The position numbers and the translations under genes were made by a program. 64,000 nt of DNA, taken from assembly GCF_034314165.1 (NCBI RefSeq), contig NZ_JAVIWK010000001.1:1689001-1753000 (forward strand), written 5' to 3'. Under the pieces are notes generated by a model, which was not told where the DNA came from, ran no database searches, and was given only the letters and a program-made list of their open reading frames with translations. The DNA comes from Pseudomonas sp. Bout1. Its GTDB lineage: Bacteria; Pseudomonadota; Gammaproteobacteria; Pseudomonadales; Pseudomonadaceae. Positions within the stretch are counted from its first letter, which is position 1; each line of letters begins with the position of its first letter. Positions 15,812-24,621 of the stretch are shown in pieces.

Positions 15812-17104
15812 TCAGGCGACTTGCACACGGCCACTGGCGCGGCGATACAACGCAAATGTTGCGCACAGGGCGCACAGCGCGGCAAACATCAGCCAGTAGG
15901 CCGGCGAAGCCTTGTCGCCCGTCTCGTGGATAAACCAGGTGGAAATCGCCGGGGTAAAACCACCGAAGATCGCGGTCGCCAGGCTGTAGGCCAGGGAGAA
16001 GCCTGCCACGCGTACTTCCACCGGCATGATTTCGGTCAGGGCCGGGATCATGGCGCCGTTGTACATGCCATAGAGGAAGGAGAACCACAGCAGGGTTTCC
16101 AGCATGTGCCCGAAGCTTGGTGCATTGACCACGTAGGAAAGCGCCGGGTAGGCGGTGAGCACGGTCAGAACGGTCATGGCGATCAGCACGGGCTTGCGGC
16201 CAAAACGGTCACTGAGGGTGCCGCCGATGGGCAGCCAGATGAAGTTCGACACGGCCACCAGCAAGGTCACCAGCAGGGCGTCGGAGGTGGTCAGGTTGAG
16301 TACGGTTTTGCCGAAGGTCGGTGCGTACACGGTGATCAGGTAGAACGCGGTGGTGGTCATCGCCACCATCATCATGCCGCCGATGACCACGGTCCAGTTC
16401 TTCACCAGGGTGGCCAGCACTTCGCGCATGGTCGGGCGGTGCTTGCGGTTGGCGAACTCTTCGGTTTCCTGCAGGTTACGCCGCAGAATGAAGATGAACG
16501 GGATAATTACGCAGCCGATGGCGAACGGAATGCGCCAGCCCCAATCGGCAACCACGGCAGGTTCCATCCACTGGTTCAGGCCATAACCGAGGGCGGCTGC
16601 GACCACAATGGAGATCTGCTGGCTGCCCGATTGCCAGCTGGTGTAGAAACCCTTGCGGCCCGGGGTGGCCATTTCGGCCAGGTACACCGACACACCGCCC
16701 AGCTCTGCGCCGGCCGAGAAGCCTTGCAACAAACGGCCCATCAGCACCAGCAGCGGTGCCCACAAACCAATGGTGTGATAGCCCGGCACCAGCACGATCA
16801 GCAGGGTGCCACTGGCCATGATCGCCAGGGTCACGATCAAGCCTTTGCGACGGCCCACATCATCGATGTACGCGCCGAGGATGATAGCCCCCAGCGGACG
16901 CATCAAAAAGCCCGCGCCGAACACGGCGAAGGTCATCATTAATGACGCAAATTCATTGGCAGCAGGGAAGAATGCGGCAGCGATATAGGTGGCATAGAAG
17001 CCGAACAGAAAGAAGTCGAACTGTTCGAGAAAGTTGCCGGAGGTGACGCGAAAGACCGCGCCGACTTTGGAGCGGGCAGAGTCAGGCCGTGAAGGGTTTT
17101 GCAT
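15812..17104 (-). CDS. MFS transporter, metabolite:H+ symporter (citrate/tricarballylate type)
   Basis: 430 residues with 12 predicted membrane segments. The loop after helix 2 carries [13 protein letters not shown], and the following [26 protein letters not shown] is characteristic of the MHS family (citrate, tricarballylate, shikimate and alpha-ketoglutarate permeases). Residues [12 protein letters not shown] also fit the citrate/tricarballylate branch (CitA/TcuC-like). Start at 17104 with GGAGA upstream. The ModA-like gene follows 12 bases later, so the two are one transcript; a LysR gene lies at the far end. Likely substrate: a di- or tricarboxylate, as inference. Confidence 0.83.
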   Translation of the reverse strand: MQNPSRPDSARSKVGAVFRVTSGNFLEQFDFFLFGFYATYIAAAFFPAANEFASLMMTFAVFGAGFLMRPLGAIILGAYIDDVGRRKGLIVTLAIMASGTLLIVLVPGYHTIGLWAPLLVLMGRLLQGFSAGAELGGVSVYLAEMATPGRKGFYTSWQSGSQQISIVVAAALGYGLNQWMEPAVVADWGWRIPFAIGCVIIPFIFILRRNLQETEEFANRKHRPTMREVLATLVKNWTVVIGGMMMVAMTTTAFYLITVYAPTFGKTVLNLTTSDALLVTLLVAVSNFIWLPIGGTLSDRFGRKPVLIAMTVLTVLTAYPALSYVVNAPSFGHMLETLLWFSFLYGMYNGAMIPALTEIMPVEVRVAGFSLAYSLATAIFGGFTPAISTWFIHETGDKASPAYWLMFAALCALCATFALYRRASGRVQVA

Positions 17105-17302
17105 TTTTTTGTGTCTCCAGCGTTCTTTTTAAAGTGCTTGTTTCGCTTAAGACCGCGGATAGTGGCTGACACATTTAGAAATGATAAGTGAGTTGTTTAC
17201 ATGCATTGATGCGTCTTGATTATCAATTGGCTGATCTGCACAAAACCCCTCCCTCATCTATGCTTGCCCAGTGTGTCCAATTCTTACGGAGGGGAGGTGG
17301 GT

Positions 17303-17449
17303 ATGAGCAACGAACACAAGCAACGCGAGGAGTTGGAGCAGGAGCGCGCCAGGAAGCTTCGCGAGGAAGAAAAACCGCAAACCTGGAAGCATCCGGACGA
17401 TGGCACGGAGCTGTCCGAGCGCGATCAGGAGCGCCCGCTCAGGCCTTGA
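17303..17449 (+). CDS. Small charged hypothetical protein
   Basis: 48 residues, very rich in Glu, Arg and Lys (EELEQERARKLREEEKPQ), predicted as one long charged helix followed by a short Pro/Asp tail. The ATG has a strong GGAGG site upstream. No membrane segment or motif. Its composition and good ribosome-binding site suggest a real small gene; function unknown. A long REP palindrome begins 15 bases after its stop. Confidence 0.6.
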   Translation: MSNEHKQREELEQERARKLREEEKPQTWKHPDDGTELSERDQERPLRP

Positions 17450-17463
17450 TGCAGGCATTTCAT

Positions 17464-17576
17464 TGTGGCGAGGGAGCTTGCTGTGGCGAGGGAGCTTGCT
17501 CCCGCTGGGCTGCGAAGCGGCCCCAAGATTTTTGGGAGCGCTTCGCACTCCAGCGGGAGCAAGCTCCCTCGCCACA
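17464..17576. repeat. REP-type element: 27-bp perfect inverted repeat with an extra half-copy
   Basis: A partial copy (17464-17481) is followed by a full unit at 17482-17508, whose exact reverse complement is at 17550-17576. The 41-base spacer holds a second pairing, TGCGAAGCG with CGCTTCGCA. It can fold into a long cruciform. Core words GGGAGCTTGCTCCCGC recur, with small changes, at 28461-28658. Confidence 0.9.
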
Positions 17577-17583
17577 GTACGAT

Positions 17584-17973
17584 TCACTGAATCGGCGTAC
17601 ACAACTCCACCAGCGTCCCATCCGGGCACCGCACATACGACACCACCTGCCCCCAAGGCTTGGTGCTCGGCGCAGCAAGTTCTGTCGCACCCTCGGCCAG
17701 CGCTCTGGCATGAGCCTTTGACACATCCTCGGTAACAAACCCCAACTCCATCCCCAGCGGTTGCTGTGAAGCATGCGCCTCCACATGCCCGCCCTTGAAG
17801 TTCATCTCGCCCAACTCATGCGCTGCAAAAGAGAGGGTGGTATCACCGGTATCCAACTCGCCATAGGTCCCCGATTCATGCAGGAAACGGCGACTGAAGC
17901 CGAAGGCTTTTTCGAAGAATTGCAGGGATGCAGCGACGTCCGGGACGTAGACGATGGTGTAGGCAAATTTCAT
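17584..17973 (-). CDS. VOC (glyoxalase/bleomycin-resistance) family protein
   Basis: 129 residues in the vicinal-oxygen-chelate fold with two beta-alpha-beta-beta-beta units: MKFAYTIVYVPDVAASLQFFEKAFGF at the start, and MELGFVTEDVSKAHARALAEGA in the second. The ending VRCPDGTLVELCTP is typical. Candidate metal-site residues are in the first strand and in TLVELC (Glu). Enzyme type (lyase, isomerase or dioxygenase) cannot be told from sequence; it may also be a small-molecule binding protein. The stop lies 7 bases from the REP element, and the next gene upstream is the divergent GntR regulator. Confidence 0.83.
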   Translation of the reverse strand: MKFAYTIVYVPDVAASLQFFEKAFGFSRRFLHESGTYGELDTGDTTLSFAAHELGEMNFKGGHVEAHASQQPLGMELGFVTEDVSKAHARALAEGATELAAPSTKPWGQVVSYVRCPDGTLVELCTPIQ

Positions 17974-18044
17974 GGTTCAGCGGTCCTTGCTGGAGAAAGG
18001 GCTCATTAGAGTCAGCGTCGTGCATACCGTCAACGGGAAACTAT

Positions 18045-18073
18045 TTGACATATTTGATTTGTGATCACATATT
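18045..18073 (+). promoter_or_regulatory. Promoter with internal palindromic operator ahead of the GntR gene
   Basis: TTGACA (18045-18050), a 17-base spacer, then CATATT (18068-18073). Most of the spacer's 3' end is the perfect palindrome TGTGATCACA (18060-18069). A dimeric regulator bound there would block RNA polymerase. The downstream GntR protein is the obvious candidate. Confidence 0.6.
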
Positions 18074-18107
18074 GGAGGCATAAGAACGACAACACAGGTT
18101 TTGACTC

Positions 18108-18830
18108 ATGACAGATGGCCCGCTTCTCCTCCCCACCTTGCGCCAGGTGTCCCGCGATACTTTGCAAGACCAGGTCTATCGCCAGATCCGCGAAGCCTTG
18201 ATGAGTGGTCGTTTCCAGCCCGGCCAGAAACTCACCATCCGCGGCCTCGCCGAAGCCCTCGGCTCCAGCCCCATGCCGGTGCGCGAAGCCCTCCAGCGCC
18301 TCAGCGCCGAAAACGCCTTTGAAGTCACCGAAACTTCCCGTCTGCGGGTCCGCATGATGACGGTCGAACGCCTGCGCGAGATTCGCGATGCGCGGGTCGC
18401 CCTGGAAGGTTTGCTGGCGGAAAAGGCCGTGCTGCTCCTGGAAAAAGCCGACCTCGACGAAATCTCCGACCTCTGCCAACAGATGCAACAGGCCGCCGAC
18501 GAAGTCGACGTTTCCCGCTACCTGTGGACTAACTTCGCCTTTCACCGACGCATCTATGCCGTCGCCCAGGCCGAATTGACCATGGCTGCCGTGGAAAACT
18601 TCTGGCTGCACATGGGCCCGTGTTTTGCCCTGGTCGCTCCCGATAAAGCTCACTTGCAGCGTTCGATGGAGGCGCATACGCGCATCGTCGAAGCCCTGGC
18701 CGCCCGCGATGGCGCCGGTGCCCGCGCTGCCGTGACCGATGACATCATGCAGGCCGCCGATTCCCTGGCGCGCCTGCTCGTCAAGAACGACCGTTCGCGG
18801 TCGTCTGTTTCAGGAGGTAAACGTGCATGA
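18108..18830 (+). CDS. GntR-family regulator, FadR subfamily
   Basis: 240 residues. The N-terminal winged helix-turn-helix covers about residues 15-80 (LQDQVYRQIREALMSGRFQPGQKLTIRGLAEALG, then SPMPVREALQRL). The C-terminal all-helical FCD effector domain covers about 90-225 and includes the metal-ligand pattern in FHRRIYAVAQ and the later AHTRIVEAL. The last codons overlap the start of the SDR gene (ATGA), so it is the first gene of the catabolic operon that follows. The palindrome in its promoter suggests autoregulation released by an operon metabolite. Confidence 0.87.
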   Translation: MTDGPLLLPTLRQVSRDTLQDQVYRQIREALMSGRFQPGQKLTIRGLAEALGSSPMPVREALQRLSAENAFEVTETSRLRVRMMTVERLREIRDARVALEGLLAEKAVLLLEKADLDEISDLCQQMQQAADEVDVSRYLWTNFAFHRRIYAVAQAELTMAAVENFWLHMGPCFALVAPDKAHLQRSMEAHTRIVEALAARDGAGARAAVTDDIMQAADSLARLLVKNDRSRSSVSGGKRA

Positions 18831-19615
18831 GTGTCCTACAGCGGCTGCAGCCCTATCCTGGGTTACGTGTGTTGATTTCCGGCGGGGCTGCCGGCATCGG
18901 TGAAGTGTTGGCGGCGGCTTATCTTGAGGCGGGCGCCAAGGTGCATGTGTGTGATGTCAGCGAACCGGCCCTGGCGGCGTTTCGCGACAAGTACCCGGGC
19001 ACGGTCGCTACCCGTGCCGACGTGAGTGATGCCGCGCAGATCGAGGCGGTGTTCCAGGTGCAGCGTGAGCAGTTCGGCGGGCTGGATGTGCTGGTCAACA
19101 ACGCCGGGATTGCCGGGCCCACGGGCGGCATTGACGCCATCAGCGATGCCGAGTGGCAAGCCACGATCAACATCAACCTGACGGCGCAGTACCGCTTTGC
19201 CCACCACGCGGTGCCGATGCTCAAGGAATCGTCTCACGGCCATCTGCTGCATATCGCCTCGGTGGCAGGGCGCCTCGGCTACGCCTGGCGCACGCCGTAT
19301 GCCGCGACCAAATGGGCGATCGTCGGCTTGATGAAATCCCTGGCCTCGGAGCTGGGCGAAAGCGACATCCGCGTCAACGCCTTGCTGCCCGGCATCGTTG
19401 AAGGCCCGCGCATGGACGGGGTGATCCGCGCCCGTGCCGAACAGGTCGGCGTGCCGGAAGCCGAGATGCGCCAGGAATACCTCAACAAGATCTCCCTCAA
19501 GCGCATGGTCACCGCCGAAGACGTCGCGGCCATGGCCTTGTTTCTCTGCTCGCCTGCCGCCCGCAATGTCACCGGCCAAGCGATCAGTGTCGACGGTAAC
19601 GTCGAGTACCTGTAG
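18827..19615 (+). CDS. SDR-family dehydrogenase of the BKACE operon
   Basis: 262 residues. The cofactor loop is SGGAAGIG at 18-25, with Asp43 (VCDVSE) favouring NAD(H). NNAG is at 91-94, Ser145, Tyr158 and Lys162. AGGAGG is just upstream and it overlaps the regulator gene. It is likely to oxidise a hydroxy group to a ketone, so that a beta-keto acid is made for the cleavage enzyme encoded next; that link is inference from operon order. It is closer to catabolic dehydrogenases (RMVTAEDVAAMALFLCSPAARNVTGQ at the end) than to biosynthetic reductases. Confidence 0.85.
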   Translation: MSVLQRLQPYPGLRVLISGGAAGIGEVLAAAYLEAGAKVHVCDVSEPALAAFRDKYPGTVATRADVSDAAQIEAVFQVQREQFGGLDVLVNNAGIAGPTGGIDAISDAEWQATININLTAQYRFAHHAVPMLKESSHGHLLHIASVAGRLGYAWRTPYAATKWAIVGLMKSLASELGESDIRVNALLPGIVEGPRMDGVIRARAEQVGVPEAEMRQEYLNKISLKRMVTAEDVAAMALFLCSPAARNVTGQAISVDGNVEYL

Positions 19616-19697
19616 GCCTCGTTAGCAAGTCGCCAAGGAAGAACACACAAGCCACACCCGGGATTTTTTTCATAAGAATAAAAGTCGGAGAATCGTC

Positions 19698-20630
19698 ATG
19701 TCCAAAAATCGTCCTGTCATCATCACCTGCGCCGTCACCGGTGCGATCCATACGCCGTCGATGTCGCCGCATTTGCCGATCACCGCGCAGGAAATTGCCG
19801 ACGCTGCCATCGGTGCCGCCGAAGCCGGCGCCGCGATTGTCCACCTGCATGCCCGTGATCCGATCGATGGCCGCCCCAGCCAGGACCCTGCGCTGTTTGC
19901 CGAATTTTTGCCGCAGATCAAGGCCGCCAGCGACGTGGTGATCAACATCACCACCGGCGGCGCACCGACCATGGGCGTGGAAGAACGCCTGCAACCGGTG
20001 ATGCAGTTCAAGCCGGAGCTGGCCTCGCTGAACATGGGCTCGATGAACTTCGGCCTGTACGAAATGCTCAACCGCTTCACCGAGTTCAAGCACGACTGGG
20101 AGCGTCCATACCTGGAAGAAAGTGACGACCGGATCTTTCGCAACACCTTCCGCGATATTACCCACATCCTCAATTCCTGCGCCGAGAACCGCACACGCTT
20201 CGAAATCGAGTGCTACGACATCGGCCACCTGTACACCGCCGCCCACTTCCTGGAGCGCGGCCTGCTCAAGCCTCCGCTGTTCATCCAGTCGGTATTCGGT
20301 TTGCGCGGCGGCATCGGCGGCCACCCGGAAGACCTGGCCCACATGCGCCGCACCGCCGACCGCCTGTTCGGTGACGACTACGTGTGGTCAATCCTCGGCG
20401 CCGGCCGTGGGCAGATCCCGCTGGCCACCATGGGCCTGTCCATGGGCAGCAACGCCCGGGTCGGCCTGGAAGATTCGCTGTGGGATGGCCCGGGCAAACT
20501 GGCCGCGTCCAACGCCGACCAGGTACGGCGCATTCGCACGGTGATCGAAGCCCTTGGCCACCGGGTCGCCACGCCGGATGAAGCGCGGGAAATCCTCGGG
20601 CTCAAGGGCCGCGACCAGGTCAACTTCTAA
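19698..20630 (+). CDS. BKACE-family beta-keto acid cleavage enzyme (3-keto-5-aminohexanoate cleavage type)
   Basis: 310 residues of the DUF849 family. These zinc enzymes condense a beta-keto acid with acetyl-CoA to give acetoacetate and a new CoA ester. The zinc-ligand motif is H49-L-H51 within VHLHARDP, and Glu258 in RVGLEDS is in the conserved C-terminal motif. ITCAVTGAIHTPSMSP at the start is the usual first strand and active-site loop. RBS GGAG precedes the ATG. The substrate class cannot be assigned: family members act on 3-keto-5-aminohexanoate, dehydrocarnitine, beta-ketoglutarate and others. Its neighbours (SDR, lactonase-like, two MFS) favour an acid or sugar-acid derivative over lysine breakdown. 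Confidence 0.87.
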   Translation: MSKNRPVIITCAVTGAIHTPSMSPHLPITAQEIADAAIGAAEAGAAIVHLHARDPIDGRPSQDPALFAEFLPQIKAASDVVINITTGGAPTMGVEERLQPVMQFKPELASLNMGSMNFGLYEMLNRFTEFKHDWERPYLEESDDRIFRNTFRDITHILNSCAENRTRFEIECYDIGHLYTAAHFLERGLLKPPLFIQSVFGLRGGIGGHPEDLAHMRRTADRLFGDDYVWSILGAGRGQIPLATMGLSMGSNARVGLEDSLWDGPGKLAASNADQVRRIRTVIEALGHRVATPDEAREILGLKGRDQVNF

Positions 20631-20699
20631 GTGATAAACCGGCCGCGTCACGGCGCGGCCATGCCCATCCCGCACAACAACAAAAAAGGGGATAACGCC

Positions 20700-21578
20700 A
20701 TGCGTATCGAAGTGCTTGTCGACGTAAAGACCACACTGGGTGAAGGCCCGGTGTGGGATGCCCTGCAACAACGGCTGTACTGGATCGACAGCGCCGACGG
20801 CCGGATCCTGCGCTGCACCGATGATGGCCGCGAGCTGCGTGCCTGGGACGTGGGGCAGAAAATCGGCTCCATGGCCCTGCGCCATAGTGGCGAGCAAGCC
20901 ATCGTCGCCCTGCAAAACGGCGTGCATATTCTGGACCTCAACAGCGGCGAACTGGCCCTGGTGATCGACCCGGAGCCCGCACTGCCCAACAACCGCCTCA
21001 ACGACGGCAAGGTCGACCGCCAGGGCCGCTTTGTCTTCGGCTCCATGGACACCCTCGAAGACAGCGCCAGCGCCAAACTCTACCGCCTCGACGCGGACCT
21101 GAGCCTGCACACCCTGGACGAAGGCATCATCGTGTCCAACGGCCCGTGCTGGAGCCCGTCGGGTGACACGTTCTACTTCTGCGACACCTGGTCCGGCGAG
21201 ATCTGGGCCTATGACTACGACCAGGCCAGCGGTGCGGTGAGCAATCGACGCACCTTCGCCAAGGTCGACACTGGCGGCGGTGGCGCTGCCGACGGCTGCA
21301 CCGTGGATGCCGAGGGCTGCCTGTGGCAGGCGTTGGTCTACGCCGGGAAACTGGTGCGCTACACCCCCGACGGCCAGGTCGACCGGGTCATCCAGATGCC
21401 AGTGAAAAAGGTCACCAGCCTGACCTTCGGCGGGCCGAACCTGGACACCCTGTTCGTCACCTCCATGGCCAAGCCGCCGTTGCCGCGTTTCCCGGCCGAC
21501 GGTCAGCAGCGCGGGGCGCTTTTTGCGATCACCGGGCTGGGCGTGCAAGGAATAGCCGAGCGACGGTTCGCCAGCTAG
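20700..21578 (+). CDS. SMP-30/gluconolactonase-like protein
   Basis: 292 residues in a six-bladed propeller fold. Glu15 in LGEGPVWD, Asn in PNNRLNDGKVD and the segment NGPCWSPSGDTFYFCDT match the metal-binding and lactonase positions of SMP-30/Gnl proteins. AAGGGG before the ATG at 20700 decides the start; an upstream in-frame codon at 20631 is noncoding. In this operon a lactonase would open a sugar-acid lactone formed by the dehydrogenase. No signal peptide, so it acts in the cytoplasm. Confidence 0.85.
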   Translation: MRIEVLVDVKTTLGEGPVWDALQQRLYWIDSADGRILRCTDDGRELRAWDVGQKIGSMALRHSGEQAIVALQNGVHILDLNSGELALVIDPEPALPNNRLNDGKVDRQGRFVFGSMDTLEDSASAKLYRLDADLSLHTLDEGIIVSNGPCWSPSGDTFYFCDTWSGEIWAYDYDQASGAVSNRRTFAKVDTGGGGAADGCTVDAEGCLWQALVYAGKLVRYTPDGQVDRVIQMPVKKVTSLTFGGPNLDTLFVTSMAKPPLPRFPADGQQRGALFAITGLGVQGIAERRFAS

Positions 21579-21652
21579 CGCGTTTTTTCAACAAGGCCTA
21601 TTCCTTCCGCAACCTTGTGTCAGTGCGCGCCCTCGCGCGCCTGGAGAAACCC

Positions 21653-22975
21653 ATGGCAACCTTAAAAAAAGCCTCGCTGCGCAGCATTCACCGGCACTCC
21701 TGGGTGTCGCTGCTGGTGTGCTGGATGATCTGGATCCTCAACGCCTACGACCGTGAGATCGTGCTGCGCCTGGGGCCGACCATCTCCAAGCATTTTGATT
21801 TGTCGGCCGATCAGTGGGGCACCATGGCCACGGTGATCATGCTCGCCCTGGCCCTGCTGGATATTCCCGGATCGATGTGGAGCGACCGCTACGGCGGTGG
21901 CTGGAAACGCGCGCGGTTCCAGGTGCCGCTGGTGCTGGGCTACACGGCGATTTCGTTTCTCTCCGGGTTCAAGGCCCTGAGCGGCAACCTCGCAACCTTT
22001 ATTGCGCTGCGGGTCGGCGTCAACCTCGGCGCAGGCTGGGGCGAGCCGGTGGGCGTGAGCAACACCGCCGAATGGTGGCCGGTGGAACGGCGTGGTTTTG
22101 CGCTCGGCGCGCACCACACCGGTTACCCGATTGGCGCCATGCTCAGTGGCATCGTCGCCAGTTTTGTCATCAGCACCTTTGGTGAAGACAACTGGCGCTA
22201 CGTGTTCTTCTTCGCGTTTGTGGTGGCCTTGCCGTTGATGATTTTCTGGGCGCGATATTCCACTGCCGAACGCATCACCGCGCTGTACGTCGACATCGCC
22301 GCCAAAGGCATGACCCCGCCGGACAACGCCCCCGCCAGCCAAGTGAAGGGCCACGCCTGGCGTACCTTTATCGCCACCTTGCGCAACCGCAATATCGCGC
22401 TCACGGCGGGTAACACGATGCTGACCCAAGTCGTGTACATGGGCGTCAACATCGTGCTGCCGGCGTACCTGTACAACATCGCCGGGCTGTCCCTGGCCGA
22501 GTCGGCGGGGATGAGCGTGGTGTTCACCCTCACCGGGATTCTCGGGCAACTGGTGTGGCCGTCGCTGTCGGACATCATTGGCCGGCGCGTCACCCTGATC
22601 ATCTGCGGGGTGTGGATGGCTGCCAGTGTCGGTGCGTTTTACTTCGCCAACACCCTGACCCTGATCATCGTCGTGCAACTGCTGTTCGGCCTGGTGGCCA
22701 ACGCGGTGTGGCCGATCTACTACGCGGTGGCGTGCGACTCGGCCGAGCCGTCGGCGACCTCCACCGCCAACGGCATCATTACCACCGCGATGTTTATCGG
22801 CGGCGGCCTGGCGCCGGTGCTGATGGGCAGCCTGATTGCCATGGGTGGCGGCTGGACCACCTTGCACGGCTACACGGTGTGCTTCTTCGTGATGGCCGGC
22901 TGTGCCCTGGGCGGGGCGCTGCTGCAACTGTTTTCCCATCGCCCGCCAGCCCTGGTTGCGCAACTCGAACCCTAG
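21653..22975 (+). CDS. MFS transporter (first of two in the operon)
   Basis: 440 residues with 12 hydrophobic segments. The start at 21653 follows GGAG; the frame is open further upstream, but through the lactonase gene. The loop after helix 2 is SDRYGGGWKRAR, and GWGEPVGVSNTAEWWPVERRGFALG is typical of organic-acid permeases related to glucarate/galactonate or phthalate transporters. It probably imports the operon's substrate. Why a second, different MFS gene follows is unclear; the two may take different substrates, or one may export a product. Confidence 0.82.
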   Translation: MATLKKASLRSIHRHSWVSLLVCWMIWILNAYDREIVLRLGPTISKHFDLSADQWGTMATVIMLALALLDIPGSMWSDRYGGGWKRARFQVPLVLGYTAISFLSGFKALSGNLATFIALRVGVNLGAGWGEPVGVSNTAEWWPVERRGFALGAHHTGYPIGAMLSGIVASFVISTFGEDNWRYVFFFAFVVALPLMIFWARYSTAERITALYVDIAAKGMTPPDNAPASQVKGHAWRTFIATLRNRNIALTAGNTMLTQVVYMGVNIVLPAYLYNIAGLSLAESAGMSVVFTLTGILGQLVWPSLSDIIGRRVTLIICGVWMAASVGAFYFANTLTLIIVVQLLFGLVANAVWPIYYAVACDSAEPSATSTANGIITTAMFIGGGLAPVLMGSLIAMGGGWTTLHGYTVCFFVMAGCALGGALLQLFSHRPPALVAQLEP

Positions 22976-23034
22976 AACAACACCGATGCGCTCCCCAGCC
23001 GTGGTGCTGGCGGGGCGCCAAGAGGAATTGCCCG

Positions 23035-24360
23035 ATGAAGACTGCCAACACCGCCCGTGAGCCACGGGAGTTGAACAAACTGATGTTCGTCAAGTTGATG
23101 CCCTTGTTGATCATCGCCTACGTGCTGAGTTTCCTGGACCGCACCAACATTGCCCTGGCCAAGCATCATCTGGACGTGGACCTGGGGATTTCAGCCGCGG
23201 CCTATGGCTTGGGTGCGGGGTTGTTTTTCCTGACCTATGCGCTGTCGGAAATCCCCAGCAACCTGATCATGCACAAGGTCGGCGCGCGGTTCTGGATTGC
23301 GCGGATCATGGTGACCTGGGGCCTGATCTCGGCGGCCATGGCGTTCGTCCAGGGCGAAACCTCGTTCTATGTCCTGCGCCTGCTGTTGGGCATTGCCGAA
23401 GCCGGTCTGTTTCCCGGGGTGATGCTGTACCTCACCTACTGGTTCAACCGCGAGCAACGGGCGCGGGCCACCGGGTATTTTCTGCTCGGCGTTTGTTTTG
23501 CCAACATCATCGGCGGCCCGGTGGGCGCGGCGTTGATGCGCATGGACGGAATCCTCGGCTGGCACGGCTGGCAGTGGATGTTTCTGCTTGAAGGCCTGCC
23601 GGCGGTCGCGTTTGCCTGGGTGGTGTGGCGCAAGTTGCCGGACCGCCCGAGCAAGGCGCCATGGCTCTCGGCCGAGGAAGCGCGGGGGATTGAACAGCGC
23701 ATCGCGATGGAAACCGAAGAGGGCGCAGGTGAGGGCGGGCATTCCCTGAAAAACTGGCTGACGCCGCAAATCCTGCTGGCGATCTTTGTGTATTTTTGCC
23801 ATCAGATCACCATTTACACGGTGATCTTTTTCCTGCCGAGCATCATCAGCAAATACGGTGAATTGAGCACCATGAGCGTCGGCTTGCTGACCTCATTACC
23901 GTGGATCGCCGCAGCGGCAGGCGCGGTGTTGCTGCCGCGTTTTGCGACCACCCCCACCCGTGCCCGGCGCTTGTTGATTACCGGCTTGCTGACCATGGCG
24001 TTGGGGTTGGGCATTGCCTCGGTGTCCGGGCCGGTGTTCAGCCTGCTGGGCTTTTGTGTGTCGGCGGTGATGTTCTTCGTGGTGCAGTCGATCATCTTTC
24101 TCTACCCGGCTTCGCGCCTCAAAGGCGTGGCGCTGGCGGGCGGGCTGGGCTTCGTAAACGCCTGCGGGTTGCTCGGCGGGTTTGTCGGGCCCTCGGTGAT
24201 GGGCGCGATCGAGATGAGCACTGGCAATGCCATGAACGGCTTGAAGGTGATCGCGCTGGTGCTGGTGGTGGCCGCGTTGGCCGCCTTGCGTTTGCGCCAG
24301 GGGCAGGAGCCTGATCACACCAGCAATGAGGTGGGAAACCCGGAAGCCAGCACCAGATAA
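23035..24360 (+). CDS. MFS transporter, anion:cation symporter family
   Basis: 441 residues, 12 membrane segments, starting at 23035. The N-terminal LIIAYVLSFLDRTNIALAKHH, and later GIAEAGLFPGVMLYLTYWFN and RARATGYFLLG, are hallmarks of the ACS family (tartrate, phthalate, allantoate, hexuronate and glucarate permeases). It lies 59 bases after the first MFS gene. This supports the operon's role in uptake and use of an organic acid. A small gene of opposite orientation overlaps its last 46 bases. Confidence 0.85.
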   Translation: MKTANTAREPRELNKLMFVKLMPLLIIAYVLSFLDRTNIALAKHHLDVDLGISAAAYGLGAGLFFLTYALSEIPSNLIMHKVGARFWIARIMVTWGLISAAMAFVQGETSFYVLRLLLGIAEAGLFPGVMLYLTYWFNREQRARATGYFLLGVCFANIIGGPVGAALMRMDGILGWHGWQWMFLLEGLPAVAFAWVVWRKLPDRPSKAPWLSAEEARGIEQRIAMETEEGAGEGGHSLKNWLTPQILLAIFVYFCHQITIYTVIFFLPSIISKYGELSTMSVGLLTSLPWIAAAAGAVLLPRFATTPTRARRLLITGLLTMALGLGIASVSGPVFSLLGFCVSAVMFFVVQSIIFLYPASRLKGVALAGGLGFVNACGLLGGFVGPSVMGAIEMSTGNAMNGLKVIALVLVVAALAALRLRQGQEPDHTSNEVGNPEASTR

Positions 24361-24560
24361 GCCACGACTGCCGCCAGGCATAAGCCGACAAATACCCGCA
24401 ACAGTGTCCTGGCGGTGGGGTGAGCGATGAATTTGATGGCCCAGAGCAAAATCCCGGCAACCAGGACGCTCAAGGCAGAAATGACCAGCACAATGGTGTT
24501 CTCGCAAGCCTTGGAAGCTGCTTTATAGTCCCAAAGGCCCGTGTTGAACAGTGTGCGCAT
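24315..24560 (-). CDS. Small two-helix membrane protein
   Basis: 81 residues; two hydrophobic segments at about 23-45 (IVLVISALSVLVAGILLWAI) and 55-76 (LLRVFVGLCLAAVVAYLVLA). The N-terminal TLFNTGLWDYKAASKACEN is a well-ordered polar head. I chose the ATG at 24560; no good ribosome-binding site is seen. The overlap with the convergent MFS gene is 46 bases. It resembles small conserved Pseudomonas membrane proteins of unknown function. Confidence 0.5.
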   Translation of the reverse strand: MRTLFNTGLWDYKAASKACENTIVLVISALSVLVAGILLWAIKFIAHPTARTLLRVFVGLCLAAVVAYLVLASGFPTSLLV

Positions 24561-24621
24561 AGACGCAGGCCCCCGGGTGTTTCTAAACTGCGGCTTATCC
24601 AGGGCAGTGGGGCGGTCGCCG

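Noticed and set aside
15521..16942. Plus-strand open frame of 473 codons opposite the MFS gene
   Set aside because: His/Gln/Gly-rich low-complexity translation typical of antisense to a transporter; the minus strand is unmistakably an MFS.
21662..23065. Minus-strand open frame of 467 codons opposite the first MFS gene
   Set aside because: Same reason: compositional shadow, no start signal.
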